DNA from: Flavobacteriales bacterium
GTDB taxonomy: Bacteria > Bacteroidota > Bacteroidia > Flavobacteriales_E > Vicingaceae
DNA length: 64,000 nucleotides
Assembly (NCBI GenBank): GCA_015075325.1
Contig: JABTUP010000007.1
Location: forward strand, 79,532-143,531
Direction: 5' to 3'
Below are positions 7,479 to 15,600 of the stretch, in pieces. The notes under the pieces are model-generated. The model was not told the origin of the DNA, searched no databases, and saw only the letters and a program-made list of their open reading frames with translations. The number at the start of each line of letters is the position of its first letter. Position 1 is the stretch's first letter. The position numbers and the translations under genes are program-made.

Positions 7479-9403
7479 TATTTTGTTGTAGTTAATGAAG
7501 TTTTGTTGTTTATCAGTCGGTTGTTGTATTGTTGTAAAATGGCTTTTAGTTTTGTTTCGAGAGTATTTTTTTGGTTCACAAAATTTAGTGAATCTATTTT
7601 ATTGTTGAGCATCAACGAATCGGTTGATAAATCAAACAATCCCGAACTTTTTTCGCCATCATACAATAAAATTAAGCTGTCTTGAGCTAAAAAGTAGGTG
7701 TTTCTGGCAAATCCAACAAAATGTTTTTTGTTATCAAAAAATGCATCGCTACCAAATGAAACGATGCTTGTATTAATTCCTAACAAACTTAAAACGGTTG
7801 GGGTAATGTCGGTATGTTGAAAATAGTTGTTGTTTTTACCTTTTAGTGTACCCGATGCATCATAAATAAAAATTGGAATAGCATTATTTCCAATAAAAGT
7901 TGAATACGTTGGATTTAAAGTAGTGGAAGAGTGGTCGGAAGTAAAAACAAAAATGGTGTTTTTAAACCAATCCATTTTTTTAGAAATTTCAAAAAATTGC
8001 TTTAAAGCAAAATCGGTGTACGAAATGGTTTTGTGAATAGGAAGTTCGCCTTCAGCAAATGTATTTTTATATTTTTCAGGAACTTGAAAAGGGTGGTGCG
8101 ATGAAAGGGTGAAAATGGTACTAAAAAAAGGAGTTTTCTTTTTAGTTAATTCGGCAGAGAAATAATTTAAATAAGGTTCGTCGGCAATTCCCCATGCACC
8201 ATCGTCGTCATTTTTGTGTGGATATTCATTTTTGCCATAATATTCATCAATTCCTGCAGTTGCAGTAAATCCACTAAAACCCATGGTGCCATTATTTCCA
8301 CCATGATAAAAAGAAGTGTTATAACCTGCTGTTTTTAATATTGCCGGAAGTGCATCAATTTTATTTGCCGAATAGTTTGATATGATATAAGGAGTGTTCA
8401 TTAATGGCGGAATTCCAGCAAAAATAGATGGCAGCGATTCAATAGACCTGTTTCCGCTCGAATAAGCGTTGGTAAAAACATAACTTTCGTTCATCAACGA
8501 ATCTAAAAATGGAGTATAGCCTTTGCCATTGTTAAAAAATCCGACATACTCTTTGGCAAAACTTTCTAAAATTACGATTACCACATTTTTTTTATTCGGT
8601 TTAATTGTGGGTTTTATAGTTGTTTCTGGATTATAAATGGAAACGAGTTGGCTTTCCTCAAAATAATTCAAAAGCTTAAGTTGGTCGTTTAAAACGGTTT
8701 TAATAATGCTAAAAGGCGTGTTTAATACAATGGGAATGTTTTTAGCCGTTGCATAATTGGCAGCATTAATAATATCTATAGGTTTAAACTGAATTCCTCC
8801 TCTAAAACCAACCACTGTTAACGCACTAAACAAAAGCAAAAATAACAGCTGAATACCTCTCGTTTTTAAAGTAAATGGTTCTGTTTTTAGTTCGTGTTTG
8901 CTTTTGTTAAACAGCCATTCGCTAAACCCAATTAATGCAATTAAAATCAAAAATAAATACCAATAATCTACCATGTATTGTGGCAATAATACAAGCACAT
9001 CGTTTCCGGTGCCTAAAAATTGAAACAAATCGGCTGTACTTCTTTTTAACGAATATTGAAAATATCCAACATCAATTAAATTGAGTACAATACCCAACGT
9101 ATTGCCCAAATGAAAACTTGATTTTAACACTAATTGATAGCCTTTTTTGTACTTAAACGATACAGGAAGCAGAGCAAAAAAGGTAAAAGGAACAAAAAGA
9201 TAAGCAACGGCTAAATAATCGAATCGAATACCGTAAATGAAAACAGCGAATGGTACAGGTTCGTTAAAATTAGAGAGGTTAAACAAAAAAAAGAGTAACC
9301 GACAGATTGTAAAGACTAAAAAAGCAATTCCAATCTGTTTTAAATAGGAAATGAGGTATGAATAATTAAAATTCAACGTGCTTTTTAGTTTGACATTCCA
9401 CAA
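7478..9403 (-). CDS. LTA-synthase-family / phosphoglycerol transferase-like membrane protein
   Basis: A 641-residue protein with about five N-terminal transmembrane helices (residues ~15-240) and an extracytoplasmic alkaline-phosphatase/sulfatase-fold domain. Metal and catalytic positions are visible: the Glu of VVIVILESFAKEY, the nucleophile region SSGNRSIESLPSIFAGIP, and the Asp-His of FVFTSDHSS, plus LSSHHPF. The residue aligning with the catalytic Thr of LtaS/OpgB appears to be Ser. These enzymes usually move phosphoglycerol or phosphoethanolamine from lipids onto polymers; Bacteroidota lack lipoteichoic acid, so the acceptor is unknown. The start is a TTG (9403-9401) directly after an in-frame TGA, overlapping the small Cys-rich gene. 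A TTG ten codons downstream is an alternative start. Confidence 0.85.
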   Translation of the reverse strand: MWNVKLKSTLNFNYSYLISYLKQIGIAFLVFTICRLLFFLFNLSNFNEPVPFAVFIYGIRFDYLAVAYLFVPFTFFALLPVSFKYKKGYQLVLKSSFHLGNTLGIVLNLIDVGYFQYSLKRSTADLFQFLGTGNDVLVLLPQYMVDYWYLFLILIALIGFSEWLFNKSKHELKTEPFTLKTRGIQLLFLLLFSALTVVGFRGGIQFKPIDIINAANYATAKNIPIVLNTPFSIIKTVLNDQLKLLNYFEESQLVSIYNPETTIKPTIKPNKKNVVIVILESFAKEYVGFFNNGKGYTPFLDSLMNESYVFTNAYSSGNRSIESLPSIFAGIPPLMNTPYIISNYSANKIDALPAILKTAGYNTSFYHGGNNGTMGFSGFTATAGIDEYYGKNEYPHKNDDDGAWGIADEPYLNYFSAELTKKKTPFFSTIFTLSSHHPFQVPEKYKNTFAEGELPIHKTISYTDFALKQFFEISKKMDWFKNTIFVFTSDHSSTTLNPTYSTFIGNNAIPIFIYDASGTLKGKNNNYFQHTDITPTVLSLLGINTSIVSFGSDAFFDNKKHFVGFARNTYFLAQDSLILLYDGEKSSGLFDLSTDSLMLNNKIDSLNFVNQKNTLETKLKAILQQYNNRLINNKTSLTTTK

Positions 9404-9507
9404 TCATCACAGTTATGATTTTTACTTTTTTTTATCAACTTATAAACGAGGTAAATAAGCGACAACGAAATTAAGATAATTAATATAACTTCTTGAATAC
9501 CTATCAT
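9385..9507 (-). CDS. Small Cys-rich membrane peptide (FeoB-associated type)
   Basis: A 40-residue protein. It has one transmembrane helix (VILIILISLSLIYLVYKLI) followed by a basic stretch and a terminal HNCDDCGMSN, so it looks like the FeoB-associated Cys-rich membrane proteins that follow feoB in many Bacteroidota. The start at 9507 (MIGIQEV) is chosen because the longer open frame to 9675 is made of intron relic sequence. The gene overlaps the start of the sulfatase-fold gene by 19 bases. No feoA or feoB is present in the window: the DNA upstream is the truncated group II intron, so the gene may have lost its original neighbours and promoter. Confidence 0.65.
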   Translation of the reverse strand: MIGIQEVILIILISLSLIYLVYKLIKKSKNHNCDDCGMSN

Positions 9508-9602
9508 GGTTTGTAAACGTGAATTTATAGCGATAAAATTAATTAATAAACATGAGCTCTTTGTAACACTCATTAATTTTAACAAATACTCGTGCAGTGA
9601 AT

Positions 9603-9921
9603 GACCACGCCTACGCATGGAGTAGAACGAGGAAAGGCGGTTGGGCAGTTGCTCACCTGCGAAGCAAGCTTTCATTCCAAAAAAAAATAGACAAGCGATG
9701 AAAAAAGTCCTATTTTGGGAACAACGATAACACTTAAAAGGCTCTTACTACGAAAGTACCAAGCTATGTTGGATGTTTACCTAGAACTTAACCCATCATT
9801 TGGAGTTTATCCTGAGTTTATCGAAGGGAACCGCCGTATACGAGAACCTATCCCGAAAGCTTTCAGGAGTGGTGTGAGAGGTGCACTCCGTCAGTTTATC
9901 TGGCGGAGCCATCTACTCGAT
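9603..9921 (+). pseudogene. Truncated group II intron (3' end of maturase plus domains V/VI)
   Basis: This stretch repeats the 3' end of the complete intron at 18014-19946. The match starts at GACCACGCCTACGC (9603, equal to 19700) and stops at CTACTCGAT (9921, equal to 19946), the expected intron 3' terminus. It covers the end of the maturase reading frame, the domain V region and an intact domain VI hairpin (CTCCGTCAG/CTGGCGGAG). Against the complete copy it carries an insertion of about 50 bases at 9656-9705 and about 26 bases in place of 3 at 9809-9834; the first breaks the maturase frame. The 5' part of the intron is missing. The following 9922-10055 holds no gene that I can see. Confidence 0.9.
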
Positions 9922-10055
9922 TGGCTGCTGCCCGTTTTGTCGTTTGTCGTGTCGGTTGTGTGTTTGCGGTTTTAAAAATTTTTCAAGGGAAGGGATTTAA
10001 AGAATAATTTCTCTGTCGGGAAAAGCGAAAGCTCTTTCCGTTTTTCGGAATGTGC

Positions 10056-13000
10056 TTACGCTTGTGCGTTGGCTTTTTTCTTTTCTCGCAAATGCAATGC
10101 TTTGTGATAAACAATAGGAAAAATCAACAACGTAAACAAAGTTGCTGTTACAAGTCCACCAATAATTACGATTGCCAAAGGTTTTTGACTTTCAGAACCA
10201 ATTCCCGTACTGATTGCCGCAGGAAGTAAACCGATTGCAGCCATTAACGCTGTCATTACAACTGGTCGTGTTCGCACTTTTACAGCGTTGATAATTGCTT
10301 GATTTAAGTCACTGATAGTTTTTGCTTGCTTATGAAATTCGGAAATGAGAATTACACCATTCTGTACGCAAATTCCAAACAAGGCAATAAAGCCTACGCC
10401 TGCCGAAATTCCAAAATTCATTCCTGTTACGTGCAACGCCAAAATACCGCCAATCAATGCAAACGGAACGTTTATCAAAACGTAACTCGCATCTTTTGCA
10501 TTGCCAAACATTATAAATAACAATACAAAAATTAAAATCAAACTTATCGGGACAACTTGCCCCAAACGCTGACTTGCCCGAACTTGATTTTCAAATTCGC
10601 CTGTCCAACCAATGCGGTAGCCTTCATCTAACTTGATGTTCTTTTCTACATTCTTTTGTGCTTCTGTAATGGTGCTACCCAAATCGCGTTCACGCACCGA
10701 AAATTTTACTCCGATAAAACGCTTGGTGTTATCACGATAAATAAAAGCTGGCCCTGTAATTTGCTTTATGGTTGCAATTTCTTTTAATGGAATACGATTA
10801 CCTGTAATAGTCGGTATCATCAACATCAAAATATCGTTTTCGGTTTGGCGATAATCTTTGTCGTAACGAATACGAATGTCAAATTTCTTTTCGCCCTCGT
10901 ATTTTTGTGTGGCTGTTTTACCGCCAATTGCCATTTCAATTACGGCTTGTGCTTCGGCTTTGGTAATACCGTAAATCGCCATTTTTTCCTCATCCAATAA
11001 AATGCTTATTTCCGGCTGACCGATATTTCTTAATATTCCAACATCCTTAATACCCGCAACATTTTTTATTTGCTCTATCACCTGGTTGGCATATTCATCT
11101 AATTTATCTAAGTCATCACCGTAAATTTTTACAGCGTTGGAAGCGTTCATACCTGCTACTGCTTCTGCAACATTGTCAATAATCGGTTGCGAATAATTGT
11201 AATTGATACCTTGATATTTTTTCAACTGAACGTCCATTTCTTCTACCAAATCATCAAGAGAAATTTTGCGTTTCCATTCTTCTTTCGGTTTTAAATTCAC
11301 TTGCATTTGTACATAATAAAAACCGCTTGGGTCTGTTCCGTCATTGCTTCTTCCTGTTTGCGAAAGCACTCCGTTTACTTCGGGAAATTGTTGCAATTCC
11401 TTTCTCAACACACTAACCATTTCAACGGTTTTGGGCAAGGAATAACTCATCGGCATTTTGGCTTCTACCCACAAAGCACCTTCGTTTAATTGAGGTAAAA
11501 ATTCCGTTCCCAACCAACGTGTAGAAAAAATTGTGATTGCAAAACAAACACCTGCAATAATCAACGAAAGTTTTTTATTGGCGAATGTCCAACCGAAACC
11601 TTTTGCAACGGTTTTGTTTACAAAGCGTGTAAAGAAATTTTCTTTTTCTTTTACGTTCTTTTTGAGCAACAACGAACACAAAAGCGGAACTAACGTCAAT
11701 GTAAACAGCAACGCACCAAGCAAAGCAAAACCCAATGTCCACGCCAAAGGCGAAAACATTTTTCCTTCAACTTTTTCAAAAGAAAAAATTGGAAGCAATG
11801 CAGAAATGATAATGAGTTTTGAAAAGAAAATGGCTTTCCCCATTTGTATTCCTGAGGTTTTTATTAAGCCCATTTTTGCCAAATTGTTGAAACGCTTCAT
11901 TCCAACTTGATGTGCTTTGTGGTCTAAGGCAACAAAAATTCCTTCCACCATAACGACTGCACCGTCAATGATAATTCCGAAGTCAATAGCACCCAACGAA
12001 AGCAAATTGGCACTCATTCCTTTTAACTTTAACATCAAAAACGAAAACAACAAAGCCAACGGAATAACAACGGCAACAATTACGGTTGTTCGCCAATCTG
12101 CCATAAACAAAAACACAATAACCGTTACCAAAATGATTCCCTCAACTAAGTTGTGCATTACGGTTTTGGTGCAATACGCCATTAAATTATCACGGTCATA
12201 AAAAGTTTCCATTTTTACATCGCTTGGTAAAATGGAAGTATTGAGTTCGTTTATTTTTTCTTTTACTCTTGCCAAAACTTCGCTTGGATTTTCGCCTTTT
12301 CGCATTACGATAATTCCCTCAACAACATCATCGTTTTCGTTTAAACCAACTTGTCCAACTCGTGGTTTACTTGCTTCGTTTATATTGGCTACATCTTTTA
12401 CCAATAGCGGATTTCCGTTGAAAATATCTACAATCGTGTTTTCAATATCTTGTTTGTTATCCAACAGTCCGATGCCTCGCACAACATACGCTTGTCCGTT
12501 TTTTTCAATTACATCACCACCTACGTTTAAGTTGGATTTGCTAACTGCTTCGTACAATTCTAAAGGTGTTAAATCGTATTGTTGCAATTTTAATGGATCT
12601 ACAGATATTTCATAAATTTTTTCTTGTCCGCCAAAAGCAACTACATCTGCAACGCCAGAAACTCGCCTTAATTCACGGTCTATCGTCCAATTTTGAATAG
12701 TGAGTAAATCTCTTGTATCTCGTTTGTCGCTTTTTAAAACATAGCGAAAAATTTCGCCTGTCGGACCATAAGGCGGTTGTACATCGGGATCTGCTCCTTC
12801 GGGCAAAGACACATTTCGCAACTGATTATTTACTTGTTGCCGTGCGAAAAAATCTTCTACATCATCTTCAAAAATAATTTTGATGATTGACAATCCGAAC
12901 ATTGTAATGCTTCGCACATTGGTTTTGCGTTGCACACTGTTCATTGAAATTTCAATTGGTGTCGTTACAAAGCGTTCAACTTCTTCGGCACTTCTTCCGT

Positions 13001-13169
13001 TCCATTCGGTTACGATAATTATTTGCGTATTGGTAACATCGGGAAACGCTTCAATGGGAATTTTAAGAAAACTGAAAATGCCCGAAACAGCTATTATTCC
13101 AACTAAAAAGAACGTGAAGAATTTATTCTTCAACGAAAACGAAATGATATTTTTGATAAACTTGTTCAT
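10056..13169 (-). CDS. czcA: CzcA-type heavy-metal RND efflux pump
   Basis: The inner-membrane proton antiporter of a tripartite cation efflux complex. Its 1037 residues show the RND layout: helix 1 (FFTFFLVGIIAVSGIF), a first periplasmic loop with the porter motif SIIKIIFEDDVEDFFARQQV, helices 2-6 from about 340, a second loop from about 555, and helices 8-12. Helix 4 carries the HME-RND signature DFGxxxDGAxxxVEG, which is typical of divalent-cation pumps (Co/Zn/Cd/Ni) rather than of CusA-type Cu/Ag pumps. It is the last gene of the czcC-czcB-czcA order and starts 11 bases after czcB. Base and codon use look more GC-rich than in the genes outside the island, consistent with transfer. Confidence 0.92.
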   Translation of the reverse strand: MNKFIKNIISFSLKNKFFTFFLVGIIAVSGIFSFLKIPIEAFPDVTNTQIIIVTEWNGRSAEEVERFVTTPIEISMNSVQRKTNVRSITMFGLSIIKIIFEDDVEDFFARQQVNNQLRNVSLPEGADPDVQPPYGPTGEIFRYVLKSDKRDTRDLLTIQNWTIDRELRRVSGVADVVAFGGQEKIYEISVDPLKLQQYDLTPLELYEAVSKSNLNVGGDVIEKNGQAYVVRGIGLLDNKQDIENTIVDIFNGNPLLVKDVANINEASKPRVGQVGLNENDDVVEGIIVMRKGENPSEVLARVKEKINELNTSILPSDVKMETFYDRDNLMAYCTKTVMHNLVEGIILVTVIVFLFMADWRTTVIVAVVIPLALLFSFLMLKLKGMSANLLSLGAIDFGIIIDGAVVMVEGIFVALDHKAHQVGMKRFNNLAKMGLIKTSGIQMGKAIFFSKLIIISALLPIFSFEKVEGKMFSPLAWTLGFALLGALLFTLTLVPLLCSLLLKKNVKEKENFFTRFVNKTVAKGFGWTFANKKLSLIIAGVCFAITIFSTRWLGTEFLPQLNEGALWVEAKMPMSYSLPKTVEMVSVLRKELQQFPEVNGVLSQTGRSNDGTDPSGFYYVQMQVNLKPKEEWKRKISLDDLVEEMDVQLKKYQGINYNYSQPIIDNVAEAVAGMNASNAVKIYGDDLDKLDEYANQVIEQIKNVAGIKDVGILRNIGQPEISILLDEEKMAIYGITKAEAQAVIEMAIGGKTATQKYEGEKKFDIRIRYDKDYRQTENDILMLMIPTITGNRIPLKEIATIKQITGPAFIYRDNTKRFIGVKFSVRERDLGSTITEAQKNVEKNIKLDEGYRIGWTGEFENQVRASQRLGQVVPISLILIFVLLFIMFGNAKDASYVLINVPFALIGGILALHVTGMNFGISAGVGFIALFGICVQNGVILISEFHKQAKTISDLNQAIINAVKVRTRPVVMTALMAAIGLLPAAISTGIGSESQKPLAIVIIGGLVTATLFTLLIFPIVYHKALHLREKKKANAQA

Positions 13170-13180
13170 TGAATATTTTT

Positions 13181-14272
13181 TTAATCGTTCAACGCATCGT
13201 AAACCAAAATTCCATTTTCGGAAATCACCGTTTCATTTTCGTTTAAGCCCGATTGTATGTAAGTTTTATCGCCCAACTGTCTGTAAATTTCAACTTGTCG
13301 GGTTTCAATGTTGTTGCGGTCTTTGAATATCATTATCCAATATTTGCTCTTATCAAAAATGACAGCCGAAGAAGGCACGGCAATTAGTCTTTTGTTTTCA
13401 GAATAATGAACGCTAACCGTACAATTCATATCGGGTTTTAGTTTGAAATCGTTATTTGCCAAACGAACACGGAATTTCATTGACTTGGTGTTGGCATCAA
13501 TCACGTTGTAAATTTTTTCAATAGTGCCTTTGTAGTTTATGTCGGGAAAAGCAAGTGTATTTACAATTACTTCGTAACCCTCTTTTATTTGCGAAATGTT
13601 GCTTTCGTTTACATACGCCACGGCCCATATTTCGTTGGTGTTGGCTATGGAAAATAAAGGCTCCTCTTCATCGGGTCGAAGCAATTCGTTGATATAAATC
13701 TGTTTGGACAATACAAAGCCGCTGATAGGCGCACGAACGTTAAAAACAGAACCTTTTTTCAGATTGTAAATACCGTAAACTTCATTTACTCTTGTCAGTT
13801 CGGCTTGGGCCTTTTCCAACTCTATTTCTGCAGCGGTTACATCTTTTTCAGAATTAAGTTTTCCCTGAAATAAATCTTTTGCCACTTGTAAATTCTTCTC
13901 GGCAATAGCCACATCGTTCTGCGCAGTGAGCTTTTCCTTTTGAAAAGAGGCCACTTCCGTACTTTTAACAGTAGCTAAAATGTCGCCCTGCTTTACGTAA
14001 TCTCCAAGTCCGATATTGATGGATGTGACTAATCCACCAACAGAAGAGAATATTTGTGCGACATGATTATTGTCGGCTTCTATTTTTCCGAACAAGCGGA
14101 TTTCATTTTTTACCTCTTCGTTCTTTACTTCGTAAAATTTACATTTTTTGAGCATTGTGTCGCTCATTGAAAATGCTGTTGCGTTTTCTTCTAACGGTTT
14201 GTTTTTGCAACCGCTTGTCATTGCTAAAAATCCCGCAAAAAGTAAAATGATATTTGCTGTTCTGTTTTTCAT
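13181..14272 (-). CDS. czcB: CzcB-type periplasmic adaptor lipoprotein
   Basis: The membrane fusion protein that links the RND pump to the outer-membrane channel. The N-terminus MKNRTANIILLFAGFLAM ends in a lipobox TSGC, so it is a lipoprotein. A lipoyl/barrel-sandwich half (GLVTSINIGLGDYVKQGDILATV), a coiled-coil hairpin (residues about 115-165, rich in Lys, Glu and Ala), the second lipoyl half (FNVRAPISGFV) and a beta-barrel/membrane-proximal end follow in the usual order. It has no N-terminal heavy-metal-binding domain. The start is 2 bases after the czcC stop. The length of 363 residues is normal for the family. Confidence 0.9.
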   Translation of the reverse strand: MKNRTANIILLFAGFLAMTSGCKNKPLEENATAFSMSDTMLKKCKFYEVKNEEVKNEIRLFGKIEADNNHVAQIFSSVGGLVTSINIGLGDYVKQGDILATVKSTEVASFQKEKLTAQNDVAIAEKNLQVAKDLFQGKLNSEKDVTAAEIELEKAQAELTRVNEVYGIYNLKKGSVFNVRAPISGFVLSKQIYINELLRPDEEEPLFSIANTNEIWAVAYVNESNISQIKEGYEVIVNTLAFPDINYKGTIEKIYNVIDANTKSMKFRVRLANNDFKLKPDMNCTVSVHYSENKRLIAVPSSAVIFDKSKYWIMIFKDRNNIETRQVEIYRQLGDKTYIQSGLNENETVISENGILVYDALND

Positions 14273-14274
14273 TT

Positions 14275-15525
14275 CTAATAAATGTCTTTTCCTGTTAAAA
14301 GATTGATTTGTTCTGCTGAAATAACTAACTGCGTTTTGATGCGTGTCAGTTCATTCAACACTTCGTTGTATGCTTCAAAAAAGTCAATAAACTCTATGAT
14401 GTTCACGTTTCGTTTTTGAAAATTGTCGGTCATTCCGCTTACGGTAGTTTCAAAATCAGAATTGTAAAGCGAAGTTGCTTTTTGGTATTCTGAAACGGTT
14501 TGTGTGTAAAGCATAAACGCATTTTGCAATTCGCTTATCATTTCGTTTTGCATTGCCTGTAAATTGTAATCGGCTTCTTTTATTTTGAATTGCGAAGTTT
14601 TGATATTGCCTTGATTTCTGTTCCAAAACGGCAAGGGAATAGAAAATCCTGCGTTGATTTGATTATTGAACGCACCGCCACGCTGGTCGTAAGAAGTAAA
14701 TAAGTTGATGTCGGGAACGGCAAGGCGTTTTTGATAGTTCAAATACTGTTCTGCAAGCGTTTTATTTTGTTGAATTATCAGCAATTCGGGGCGATTAGCA
14801 AAGGCTTCCGATTTTATTTCATCAATCGTTTTTAGTTGAATGTATTTTGTAATGTCTGTTTCTGAAAATTGAAAAACGACAACTGATGTAGTTTGCAAAA
14901 GCGTTTGTAACGAACTTTGTGTTTCAAAATACGACTTCAATAATTCTGCACGTTCGTTGTTTAGTTTAAGGTAAGCACCTTTTAAACGCACAACATCTTT
15001 TAAAGGAATATTGCCTTTTTCGGCTTGTGTTTCGTAAGAAGAAAGCAAGGTTTCCAACAAACTTAATTGCTGATTGTAACGCTGTAATAAACCTTGTATT
15101 TGTCCAATTGAAAACAAATCGCTGTGCAAACGAAATTTGAGTTGTTGCAAAAGCTGTTGAAATTCTAATTCAGCAATGTTGGCGTTAGTTTTAGCCATTT
15201 CAATTTCTGCTTTTCGTTTGCCACCAAGCAAAATAAGTTGCTCTAATTGAAATGTTTTTTGTCCTGTTTGTCCAATGTGAAAAACCTTGTTGTTATCGGG
15301 GTCGTAAGTGTTTAAATCTGCCGAAAAAACAGGGTTGGGATAAACTTTAGCCTGAATGATTTGTGCTTTTTGTGCTTCAATGTTCATTGAAGAAGCCAAC
15401 AAATAGAAGTTGTTTTTTAGGAAAAGACTGTCGGCAGTTTGAAGATTTATTTTGAGTGTGTCTTGTGCATTTGCAGTAGAAACAGAAAGAACTAAAACTA
15501 AAAAAACTATCTTCTTGAAATACAT
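14275..15525 (-). CDS. czcC: CzcC-type outer-membrane efflux channel (TolC family)
   Basis: The outer-membrane component of the cation efflux complex. It has a signal peptide (MYFKKIVFLVLVLSVSTANAQ) and two homologous TolC-type halves of long amphipathic helices with strand segments such as FSADLNTYDPDN and INAGFSIPLPFWNRNQGNIKTS; the PLPFWNRNQG turn is characteristic of CzcC. It is first in the efflux operon. The 75 bases before it separate it from the kinase gene and contain the direct repeat ACCTTAAAA x2, so the efflux genes probably have their own regulated promoter. Confidence 0.9.
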   Translation of the reverse strand: MYFKKIVFLVLVLSVSTANAQDTLKINLQTADSLFLKNNFYLLASSMNIEAQKAQIIQAKVYPNPVFSADLNTYDPDNNKVFHIGQTGQKTFQLEQLILLGGKRKAEIEMAKTNANIAELEFQQLLQQLKFRLHSDLFSIGQIQGLLQRYNQQLSLLETLLSSYETQAEKGNIPLKDVVRLKGAYLKLNNERAELLKSYFETQSSLQTLLQTTSVVVFQFSETDITKYIQLKTIDEIKSEAFANRPELLIIQQNKTLAEQYLNYQKRLAVPDINLFTSYDQRGGAFNNQINAGFSIPLPFWNRNQGNIKTSQFKIKEADYNLQAMQNEMISELQNAFMLYTQTVSEYQKATSLYNSDFETTVSGMTDNFQKRNVNIIEFIDFFEAYNEVLNELTRIKTQLVISAEQINLLTGKDIY

Positions 15526-15527
15526 TT

Positions 15528-15549
15528 ATGCCTCATTTTTTAAAGGCAT
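15528..15549. promoter_or_regulatory. Short inverted repeat before czcC
   Basis: ATGCCT (15528-15533) and AGGCAT (15544-15549) form an inverted repeat with a 10-base AT-rich loop directly upstream of the czcC start codon. It would lie in the 5' leader of the mRNA and could affect ribosome access. A function is inference. Confidence 0.35.
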
Positions 15550-15565
15550 AAAGATTTTTAGAATG

Positions 15566-15587
15566 ACCTTAAAAACACCTTAAAACG
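15566..15587 (-). promoter_or_regulatory. Direct-repeat operator candidate for the OmpR-type regulator
   Basis: Two copies of ACCTTAAAA start at 15566 and 15577, exactly 11 bases apart, which on the coding strand of czcC reads as a TTTTAAGGT direct repeat. They lie 41-62 bases upstream of the czcC ATG. OmpR/PhoB-family regulators bind tandem half-sites one helical turn apart, and the regulator gene of the same island is at 16965-17642. The assignment is inference. Confidence 0.6.
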
Positions 15588-15600
15588 AATAAAATTTGGC

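Noticed and set aside
9508..9675. Longer reading frame of the small Cys-rich peptide
   Set aside because: The extension is translated from intron relic sequence on the opposite strand and has no plausible start; the ATG at 9507 gives the expected 40-residue peptide.
9715..9975. Open frame of 86 codons in the intron relic
   Set aside because: It is the broken 3' end of the maturase plus ribozyme RNA sequence, not a separate gene.
10056..13169. CusA-type copper/silver pump
   Set aside because: Helix 4 carries DFGxxxDGAxxxVEG, the divalent-cation signature, and the adaptor lacks a heavy-metal-binding domain.
11533..13326. Several long open frames on the plus strand across the RND pump and adaptor genes
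   Set aside because: They mirror the codons of real genes on the other strand and show no protein-like motifs.
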